Assembly: GCA_016839955.1 (NCBI GenBank)
Contig: JAEOTI010000324.1
Coordinates: 1 to 5,080 of the forward strand
Length of the DNA stretch: 5,080 nt
Reading direction: 5' to 3'
Origin: Candidatus Hodarchaeota archaeon
GTDB lineage: Archaea > Asgardarchaeota > Heimdallarchaeia > Hodarchaeales > YT1-057
A program made the translations under genes and the position numbers. Below the pieces are notes generated by a model. The model saw nothing but the letters and a program-made list of their open reading frames with translations, did no database searches and had not been told where the DNA came from. Of the stretch, positions 1 to 4,721 are shown in pieces; positions within the stretch are counted from its first letter, which is position 1, and each line of letters begins with the position of its first letter.

Positions 1-103
1 AATCCCAAAAGACAGCTAATTTAGTATGAGAATCGGAATATTCCAATATAAGACCTCAAATATGAATTATGATCTGACGTTTAATAATATTCAAAGGTGA
101 ATA

Positions 104-1036
104 CTAATTTCTAGATTGAAGTTCTTTCGAAGTCATTAATTTTTCAGGAAGATTGGAAGGATCAAATGATAAAGAATGGAAAGCTTGATCCCAAATCATT
201 TGTTGACATCTTGTTTCTTCTAATTCAACAAGCAATCTACATCGTTCTGTATGGACACAATTAATACATTCTTCGGAATGAAAAAATGAGGGATTAAATC
301 CTTTAGTAGTAATATATTTTGATATTAATTGTATAACCTCGTTTATTGTGGTTGGAGAATATTCGACTGAATGAATGCTTTCTGGAGTAAGAATCCGAAC
401 ATTTTGAATAGAAACTGAGTAAAAAGTCTGAATGACCATTGCTGTTAAGATTGCTTGTGTTTTAGCGACTTGGAGAAACGTATCCGAGAGTTTGAGTTCC
501 CAGACTGCAGCCTGATTGTTGTGAATCGCATAAAGATCTGGTTTGACAACTATTTGGTTTTCAAAAAGACTTATTCGTTCCTCAAAATGAGGGGTGCCCC
601 CAAAAACTTGATTTACAATCTCTTGGGGAGTAAAGGATTCCTCAGTGATTAAATTTTCAATAATCCATGTACCAAAGGTACAAAATAAGGCATAAAACTC
701 ATTATGAATTAGTCGAAGAAAATCTAAAGGAATGTCTTCCACTTGTTCTAAATTTTCGAAAACCAGATCTGCAGCTGTATCTAAATTTTGTGACAAAGTT
801 TCAGAAGAAACGTCTCCTCTATCCCAAATATCTTCTAACCAGAGATAGTTCCAACGATGGAAAGCTTTGTGTAAGAGTCGTCCTGTAAAAAGTTTCAAGT
901 TGGTCGGGGTGAGCCAATAATTATTAAGAAAGGCTGCATTAGGGCAGTAACTCATCCAACCAATGGTACTAGCCCAAAAAGGTGATGAATTATAGAGTTG
1001 GGGGAAAATTGATTCAAAGAGTGAAATGTCAGTCAT
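104..1036 (-). CDS. Cas4/Dna2-like PD-(D/E)XK nuclease with 4-Cys Fe-S cluster
   Basis: This is a RecB-family (Cas4-like) nuclease, probably a DNA exonuclease or end-processing enzyme in the cytoplasm. Numbered from the ATG at 1036 (310 aa), the sequence shows Cys31 in a 'SYCPNAAFL' context, where Cas4 has its first cluster cysteine. Next come the GxxxH motif (Gly52, His56), 'VKPDL' with Asp167, and 'WELK' with Glu180 and Lys182, which together form the D...ExK active site. Gln194 fits the following Q motif, although the usual tyrosine is replaced. A C-terminal C-x2-C-x5-C (Cys257, 260, 266) completes a likely [4Fe-4S] site. The protein is longer than typical Cas4 (about 170-220 aa) because of a roughly 110-residue helical insert between the His and Asp motifs and a C-terminal tail of about 45 residues. 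A TTG at 1045 is in frame but is a poorer start. No cas genes or repeats are nearby, so a CRISPR role is not supported. Dna2-, AddB- or Cas4-type repair nucleases are the alternatives. Confidence 0.8.
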   Translation of the reverse strand: MTDISLFESIFPQLYNSSPFWASTIGWMSYCPNAAFLNNYWLTPTNLKLFTGRLLHKAFHRWNYLWLEDIWDRGDVSSETLSQNLDTAADLVFENLEQVEDIPLDFLRLIHNEFYALFCTFGTWIIENLITEESFTPQEIVNQVFGGTPHFEERISLFENQIVVKPDLYAIHNNQAAVWELKLSDTFLQVAKTQAILTAMVIQTFYSVSIQNVRILTPESIHSVEYSPTTINEVIQLISKYITTKGFNPSFFHSEECINCVHTERCRLLVELEETRCQQMIWDQAFHSLSFDPSNLPEKLMTSKELQSRN

Positions 1037-1045
1037 GGCTATCAA

Positions 1046-1072
1046 TAATTATATAGATTGATGATTTTAATA
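1046..1072 (-). promoter_or_regulatory. Possible TATA region for the Cas4-like nuclease gene
   Basis: Reading the minus strand upstream of the ATG at 1036, there are two TATA-like stretches: TATTAAAAT, centred about 31 bases upstream, and CTATATAAT, centred about 16 bases upstream. The first has archaeal spacing for a nearly leaderless transcript starting just before the ATG. The second is the better sequence match but is too close to the start. There is no Shine-Dalgarno sequence before the ATG, which fits a leaderless first gene. Which box is used cannot be decided from sequence. Confidence 0.3.
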
Positions 1073-1090
1073 CTCCGAATGGCATTATTA

Positions 1091-1106
1091 GAAAGCTTTA
1101 TATTAT
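1091..1106 (+). promoter_or_regulatory. Archaeal BRE/TATA promoter of the secreted-protein gene
   Basis: GAAAGC followed by TTTATATTA is a good match to an archaeal BRE plus TATA box. Its centre at about 1101 predicts transcription starting near 1126, some 10 bases before the ATG at 1136. There is no Shine-Dalgarno sequence in between, so the mRNA would be leaderless or short-leadered. The box also argues against the longer open frame from 1058, because a start at 1058 would lie upstream of the promoter. Confidence 0.5.
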
Positions 1107-1135
1107 ATGCCAGAATTAATAAAATAGTGATTGTA

Positions 1136-1819
1136 ATGAAGCAGTCTAGTTTGTTTTGCGTTCTGGTCTTATTTATCGTCATAATAAATCCTTCTTCAGT
1201 CACTAGTAGTACCAAAAATGATTTACGCTATCAAGTGCAATTGGGAGATTCTGTAACTTATATTGTAACAAAGAACCACATTTTTGGATCGAACGATATG
1301 TGGACATATTATAATACTACAGTCACTGAGGGGACACAGTTTGAAGTAGAAGTTACAGAGCTAAAAATCATTAAAAGAAAAGGAGAGCCATCTATTATAG
1401 ATTCTGTCATTGGGCACTTCTATTTTGAGAATAGTAGTATTGAACGATATTTATCAAATTATATTCCTAAGCCTCCTAATCATTCTAGTAGGGGAGTATT
1501 AATACGGACTTTAGAAAATAAACTTAGTTGGCAAGAGTATTATGTTGATAATTATACAAATACTAATTATCGGCGCTGGATTGAGGGGGAGATTCTGTAT
1601 GAGAGGCATCTCAGTAATATGAAGATTGTGGGGTATAATCTTCGAACAGGTTGGTTAGTATATTATTATAGTGAGAAGTTTGATACTACTTATGAAGTAC
1701 AAGCGCTTCAAATACCTGATAATGGAAAAACCTTTGATATTACTTTAATTTCAGTTGTTTCGAGTTTAAGTTTTGGAATAATAGTTGCTCAAGTCTTGTC
1801 ATCCAGGAAAAAATCTTAG
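1136..1819 (+). CDS. Secreted, C-terminally membrane-anchored surface protein (unknown family)
   Basis: I do not recognise a named family. With the start at 1136 the product is 227 aa. It begins with a classical signal peptide: Lys2, then a hydrophobic core at about residues 6-17 (LFCVLVLFIVII), with cleavage likely around residues 20-25 in 'SVTSS'. The middle 170 residues are polar and aromatic-rich, with alternating patterns typical of beta-sheet, and contain four N-glycosylation sequons (NTT, NSS, NHS, NYT). One hydrophobic segment at about residues 200-221 is followed by 'SSRKKS', a short positively charged cytoplasmic end. This is type I topology: ectodomain outside, one C-terminal membrane anchor. 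A longer in-frame start at 1058 would place about 26 hydrophobic residues before the signal peptide and lies upstream of the TATA box, so I rejected it. From memory, signal-plus-anchor ectodomain proteins with a 'TGWL' motif near the end are common in Asgard genomes. The function is unknown, with cell-surface or envelope roles possible. Confidence 0.75.
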   Translation: MKQSSLFCVLVLFIVIINPSSVTSSTKNDLRYQVQLGDSVTYIVTKNHIFGSNDMWTYYNTTVTEGTQFEVEVTELKIIKRKGEPSIIDSVIGHFYFENSSIERYLSNYIPKPPNHSSRGVLIRTLENKLSWQEYYVDNYTNTNYRRWIEGEILYERHLSNMKIVGYNLRTGWLVYYYSEKFDTTYEVQALQIPDNGKTFDITLISVVSSLSFGIIVAQVLSSRKKS

Positions 1820-1826
1820 TTTTGAA

Positions 1827-2192
1827 TTAAGACTTGTGGATAGGGGGAAATTCGTGTTGAAAGGCCTTACTAATGATATCAATACAACTTTCATGTTGAG
1901 GACATCGGAACCCTTGCATTATTCGAGCTATCTCAAGTAGAGGCATATCCTGTTGTAACAGATTTGAAGCAAATCGTCCTATTATTTCTAGCAGACTGCC
2001 TACACAACTCCCACTCTTGAATTTTGAAAAAAAGAAGAAGATTTCACGGGGACTACCTTGATCATAAGAGATTGTGATATAAATAGGCCCACATCCCACC
2101 GATATCTTACAGGTAATACTTGGAAGGTTGTGGGGGCGTTGATAGGGTTCTGGAAGACTTGTGTCTGATATGTTAGGGGTAGTAGATTCCAT
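1827..2192 (-). CDS. Stand-alone TSCPD-domain protein (RNR NrdJ C-terminal-like)
   Basis: This 121-aa protein consists almost entirely of one TSCPD domain, the small cysteine-rich module found at the C terminus of B12-dependent (class II) ribonucleotide reductases and also as free-standing proteins. The family pattern is visible in order: 'RPHNLPSITCKI' (residues 19-30), the 'GCGPIYITI' strand with Cys34, 'KSGSC' with Cys63, the helix 'LLEIIGRFAS', 'GFRCP' with Cys97, and 'SCIDIISKAF' with Cys103, which corresponds to the 'SCPDAI' signature. Cys34, 63, 97 and 103 are the likely four metal (zinc) ligands; Cys28 is an extra cysteine. The N-terminal 18 residues are Ser/Pro-rich and probably disordered. 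No reductase catalytic subunit is in the window, so this could be a trans-acting RNR accessory protein or a relative with another role. The ATG at 2192 has a GAGG four bases upstream on the minus strand. It ends 7 bp from the convergent upstream gene. Confidence 0.75.
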   Translation of the reverse strand: MESTTPNISDTSLPEPYQRPHNLPSITCKISVGCGPIYITISYDQGSPREIFFFFSKFKSGSCVGSLLEIIGRFASNLLQQDMPLLEIARIMQGFRCPQHESCIDIISKAFQHEFPPIHKS

Positions 2193-2200
2193 TTTCCTCA
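2193..2200 (-). promoter_or_regulatory. Ribosome binding site of the TSCPD gene
   Basis: On the minus strand the sequence before the ATG reads TGAGGAAA-ATG. The GAGG core is an anti-Shine-Dalgarno match, though the spacing of 3-4 bases is short. It supports the start at 2192. Confidence 0.4.
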
Positions 2201-2220
2201 GAAGAATATGGTCTTGAACA

Positions 2221-2236
2221 GTTATAAACTTCTTAA
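2221..2236 (-). promoter_or_regulatory. Likely TATA promoter of the TSCPD gene
   Basis: On the minus strand TTAAGAAG is followed by TTTATAAC, resembling a purine-rich BRE plus TATA box. Its centre at about 2226 lies 34 bases upstream of the ATG at 2192, predicting a transcript start near 2200 and a leader of about 8 bases. The rest of the 95-bp spacer (2193-2287) must also hold the promoter of the divergent NYN gene. No convincing TATA box is visible at the right distance for that gene. Confidence 0.45.
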
Positions 2237-2287
2237 TGACAATATCCTAGTTCTCTATTCAATTCAAATGTAGTCTTCCTATTATAA

Positions 2288-4135
2288 GTGACAAATTTCA
2301 TACATACTGGTGATCGATCAGTGTATGTTGACTCGACTCAACTAAAACAGACTGGACCAGCACTTCTACCGTTAATAACGACATTAATTTGTTTTCTATT
2401 AGGGTTAAAAACAATCTATATTGCTATATTGACCGTGGGAGTAGCTATTCCTGTAGGATTATACAGTCGAAGGTTATTTGAATCAGAAGAATCATCGTAT
2501 ACTATGCGAGAACCAGATGTTACTTTTTGGATTCTGCAAGAAGCACCTAATGTTGTTGTCACGAAAGCTCGAAACGAAATCGCTCGTGTTATGGGTTATA
2601 AAAAAATAACCCGTCGTCCACAACGAGAATTAGTCTATAGCCTTCAGACAGGGATCAGTAATTCGCTGTTAACAATGGGAATTGCTGATAACATGTATGG
2701 GACGTTTATAGTTGTCCGGTTATTAGATCGCAGTCATCAGAATGATCCGCACTTGATTGAGGATGCGAAAAAACATTTTCAGATATTTTTTGATATGATA
2801 AGTCAGAAAATTCCGGGGTTAGTCTTAGAAGATCCAACACAGGATGAATTACGAGCATTAACTGGAATACCAAATTTAAGTATCCCAAAGGATGATTCAC
2901 CAACAATTTCTCAAGAAAAAACATCAATTTCACCAATAAATTCACGGAATGAGATTATTTCAAAGAATAAACCTGTTAAGACACCTTCCCTAGACACATT
3001 TGTTAAAAAAATGACTCCTGTAACTGTTCTAGAAGAAAGTAGAAGTACAATTGAAACAGATCTTGTCAGAGAATCACCATTGGATCAGTTTATTTCTATG
3101 ATGGATTCTTCTACAATTAATACTAATGAATCACTTACCTTAGAAGAAGACAATTTACCTTGTAGATTTGTTTTAGATGGTAGTAATGTCGCAAAACATA
3201 ATATGAATGTGACAGGAATAGCCTGCCTAGAAAATCTAATTATAGTAAGAAAGAAATTTTTAAAATTAGGACAAGTAAAAATTATTGCGAAAAAGAATCT
3301 TCGACAATATATTGATAGACCAGAAGAATTTGATGCGATGGTAGAAAAGAGAGAGATTAACGAAGCTCCTTATAGTCGGGATGAGAAGGAAGGAGAATTG
3401 GACGACGAGACAATAGTGAGATATGCGTATGAAAATGATTATTATGTTATTTCAAATGATCTATACAAGAAAGAAGACATAAATAGCGATTTTTTACGTG
3501 ATGAGACCACTCAAGCATGGTTACGAACTCATCGGATACCATATTTTATTTATGAAAAAGAATGTATTTTCTATGATTTACAAATACAGGAACCAGGGTT
3601 ATTAACAGACTTTAATAAACTGATAACTTATGAAAAAGACACACGAAAAGAGAAAATCGCTGTAATAGATGCTTATGATGTAATAAGAAATAATAGTGGG
3701 TATAACATCTCTCAGTTAACAAAATTGCAAAAGGATCTCGAAGAAAGAGAAAGAATGCAAACTATTGTCATAATGAATCCCAAACTGCGATATAAGAAAG
3801 ACCTGAAAGAAGAATACGAACGAATGAAAGTAGATGGATTGTTCTATGAACGACCTGCAGGGACAATGGGAGAGTTCTTTGTTATTCGATTGGCTCAACA
3901 ATTGGGAGGATGGGTGGTCTCTAATAGTCAGTTCAGTTCATTTTGGAAGGAATTGGAAGAAGATTTTGGTGATTTGAAAGTTTCGTTGAAAAATTGGTTA
4001 GAAAAGCGACAGGTGAGGTATCAAATCATTGGAGATCAAATTACATACATTCCAACTGATTTTAATCCGTTCTTTAATGTCAAAAGGAAAGAAAAAGGGA
4101 AAACGAAAGTAAAAAAAAGATGTACAACCCTTTGA
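2288..4135 (+). CDS. Membrane-anchored protein with tandem Zc3h12a/Regnase-like NYN RNase domains
   Basis: This 615-aa protein is probably a membrane-tethered endoribonuclease. Two hydrophobic segments at residues 24-40 and 43-59, followed by 'SRR', form a membrane hairpin with the bulk of the protein in the cytosol. Residues 70-197 are an alpha/beta domain I do not recognise. Residues 198-290 are a Ser/Thr/Pro-rich linker. Residues 291-428 form an NYN (PIN-fold) domain: 'VLDGSNVA' (Asp297), 'LDDETIVRYAY' (Asp372, Asp373) and 'VISNDLY' (Asp391). These match the acidic residues of Regnase-1/Zc3h12a, including the 'DD..I...AY....vSND.Y' block. Residues 455-590 repeat the fold ('VIDAYDVI', 'GEFFVIRLAQ', 'VVSNSQF'), but the DD is reduced to Gly-Glu and the last Asp is Ser547, so this copy may be inactive. 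The end is Lys/Arg-rich ('KRKEKGKTKVKKR'), suiting RNA contact. The start is GTG at 2288, directly after an in-frame TAA, without a Shine-Dalgarno sequence; the next ATG (residue 73) would lose the membrane segments. A small gene follows 39 bp downstream. Confidence 0.82.
   Translation: MTNFIHTGDRSVYVDSTQLKQTGPALLPLITTLICFLLGLKTIYIAILTVGVAIPVGLYSRRLFESEESSYTMREPDVTFWILQEAPNVVVTKARNEIARVMGYKKITRRPQRELVYSLQTGISNSLLTMGIADNMYGTFIVVRLLDRSHQNDPHLIEDAKKHFQIFFDMISQKIPGLVLEDPTQDELRALTGIPNLSIPKDDSPTISQEKTSISPINSRNEIISKNKPVKTPSLDTFVKKMTPVTVLEESRSTIETDLVRESPLDQFISMMDSSTINTNESLTLEEDNLPCRFVLDGSNVAKHNMNVTGIACLENLIIVRKKFLKLGQVKIIAKKNLRQYIDRPEEFDAMVEKREINEAPYSRDEKEGELDDETIVRYAYENDYYVISNDLYKKEDINSDFLRDETTQAWLRTHRIPYFIYEKECIFYDLQIQEPGLLTDFNKLITYEKDTRKEKIAVIDAYDVIRNNSGYNISQLTKLQKDLEERERMQTIVIMNPKLRYKKDLKEEYERMKVDGLFYERPAGTMGEFFVIRLAQQLGGWVVSNSQFSSFWKELEEDFGDLKVSLKNWLEKRQVRYQIIGDQITYIPTDFNPFFNVKRKEKGKTKVKKRCTTL
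2357..2464 (+). other. Transmembrane hairpin of the NYN protein
   Basis: Residues 24-59 of the NYN protein hold two uncharged hydrophobic stretches (LLPLITTLICFLLGL and IYIAILTVGVAIPVGLY) separated by only 'KT', then 'SRR'. The short turn and the positive charges after the second stretch favour a re-entering hairpin with both protein ends in the cytoplasm. This is an unaided hydropathy reading. Confidence 0.7.
3158..3571 (+). other. NYN domain 1 (predicted catalytic Regnase-like RNase)
   Basis: Residues 291-428. The four acidic positions expected for the metal site of a PIN/NYN nuclease are present: Asp297 in 'VLDGSNVA', Asp372 and Asp373 in 'LDDETIV', and Asp391 in 'SNDLY'. The helix 'FLRDETTQAWLRTHRIPYFI' corresponds to the segment after the SND motif in Zc3h12a proteins. 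Confidence 0.8.
3650..4057 (+). other. NYN domain 2 (degenerate copy)
   Basis: Residues 455-590 repeat the order of domain 1: a first strand 'IAVIDAYDVI' (Asp461, Asp464), a helix starting at Glu529 with 'FFVIRLAQQLGG', the strand 'WVVSNSQF', and an end resembling the 'RL..Y...D.F.P' region of Regnase-1. Compared with domain 1, the Asp-Asp pair is Gly528-Glu529 and the SND aspartate is Ser547. It is best read as a diverged internal duplication, possibly structural or RNA-binding. Confidence 0.6.
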
Positions 4136-4164
4136 TAAGGAAAAATTCAAAGAGAAATTCATTC

Positions 4165-4228
4165 AGGAGTTATCATGTCTGAAAAAACAACACAATATGA
4201 TTCTCGCAACGATGGCCGCTATCCGTAA
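4165..4228 (+). other. Shine-Dalgarno plus 17-codon frame overlapping the small gene's 5' end
   Basis: AGGAG at 4165-4169 sits five bases before an ATG at 4175, the best ribosome binding site in the window. The frame opened there reads MSEKTTQYDSRNDGRYP and stops at TAA 4226-4228, in a different frame from the following gene (frame of 4197). A +1 shift anywhere between the ATG and the stop joins it to that gene. It is either the true N terminus with an assembly or natural frameshift, or a short leader peptide. Confidence 0.5.
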
Positions 4229-4568
4229 AGATCCTTCCATGAATGGATTAACTCATACAGCAAAGAAAGTCTCGGCAAAACGAGTTGTAGAATCTCTTAT
4301 GAAAATTAAAATCCTTTTTAATATTTTTGAAAATGTACCAAAAGAACTTTCACAAATTATAGAAACATATCAGGAAAGTTTGATACAAAATATTGAGATA
4401 GATGATGAGATTGAACCGGACAAAGTCTGGGACTTGATTTCAAATATCCTGAATCAACTCCATCCGTTAATTGTACAATTTGAAAAATTAGAATTACTGC
4501 CAAATAATGGAAATGGAAAAGATCAAAAAAAAGATCAAAAAGATGATAATACTTCTTTGTTACTATAA
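4197..4568 (+). CDS. Small acidic helical protein following the NYN gene (unknown)
   Basis: I do not recognise this protein. The open frame from 4197 gives 123 aa: a basic first part ('THTAKKVSAKRVVESLMKIK', residues 19-38), two or three amphipathic helices to about residue 100, an acidic turn 'IEIDDEIEPDKVWD' (66-79), and a polar low-complexity tail ('GKDQKKDQKDD', 107-117). No signal peptide or membrane segment is credible. The start is uncertain: no ribosome binding site precedes the ATGs at 4197, 4212 or 4239, whereas a strong one precedes the ATG at 4175 in another frame. The likely real N terminus is therefore MSEKTTQYDS... joined after a one-base shift. The frame is also open again beyond the stop (4569-4721). 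It lies 39-61 bp behind the NYN ribonuclease gene on the same strand, so co-transcription and a partner role are plausible inferences. It may also be a decaying gene. Confidence 0.6.
   Translation: MILATMAAIRKDPSMNGLTHTAKKVSAKRVVESLMKIKILFNIFENVPKELSQIIETYQESLIQNIEIDDEIEPDKVWDLISNILNQLHPLIVQFEKLELLPNNGNGKDQKKDQKDDNTSLLL
4519..4546 (+). repeat. A-rich GATCAAAAA direct repeat and A8 run
   Basis: Two copies of an AAGATCAAAAA unit lie in tandem and encode KDQKKDQK in the tail of the small helical protein. The run of eight A at 4525-4532 is prone to polymerase or sequencing slippage and sits just before the stop at 4566. Confidence 0.5.
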
Positions 4569-4721
4569 AATGACACTGTTGATGAGAAATCAATTCAATT
4601 AAAGATTGAAAGACCTTTATGGATGCATTTTTTCGAAAACAAACCAGAAATAGTAATTCCTAATTTATCTTTAAATGAAACCTGGATTCAGAGACTAAAA
4701 ATGCTAATTACGAATAATTAA
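4569..4721 (+). other. Coding-like extension in frame after the stop of the small gene
   Basis: Immediately after the TAA at 4566-4568 the same frame stays open for 50 codons and ends at TAA 4719-4721. Its translation, which begins NDTVDEKSIQLKIERPLWMH and ends QRLKMLITNN, has a balanced protein-like composition. No Shine-Dalgarno sequence is evident and the only in-frame ATG is at 4623 (32 codons). It may be a C-terminal part cut off by a nonsense mutation, a separate tiny gene, or chance. It overlaps the end of the convergent gene by 14 bases. Confidence 0.35.

Noticed and set aside
35..44. Perfect palindrome GGAATATTCC
   Set aside because: It is short and expected by chance in AT-rich DNA; there is no second copy or adjacent promoter. 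The rest of 1-103 shows no gene, only stops in all frames.
455..888. Two plus-strand open frames of 65 and 73 codons
   Set aside because: They lie antisense to the Cas4-like nuclease gene, whose protein shows clear family motifs across the same stretch; their own translations show none.
1058..1135. N-terminal extension of the secreted-protein gene from an earlier ATG
   Set aside because: It begins upstream of a good TATA box and would bury a classical signal peptide behind 26 hydrophobic residues.
1806..1826. Possible terminator between the convergent genes
   Set aside because: A T6 tract on the minus strand at about 1809-1814 and a T4 on the plus strand are present, but in AT-rich DNA and without any hairpin this is too weak to call.
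2706..2945. Minus-strand open frame of 79 codons
   Set aside because: It is antisense to the NYN protein gene, with no promoter or ribosome site and an unremarkable translation.
3716..3901. Minus-strand open frame of 61 codons
   Set aside because: It is antisense to the second NYN domain; its Phe/Ser-rich translation is the usual reverse of Lys/Glu-rich coding sequence.
4357..4593. Minus-strand open frame of 78 codons
   Set aside because: It is antisense to the small helical gene; its Phe/His-rich translation mirrors the A-rich plus-strand repeats.
4507..4602. Plus-strand frame starting MEMEKIKKK, 31 codons, overlapping the end of the small gene
   Set aside because: Its Lys/Ile-rich start is an off-frame reading of the GATCAAAAA repeat; no ribosome site precedes it.
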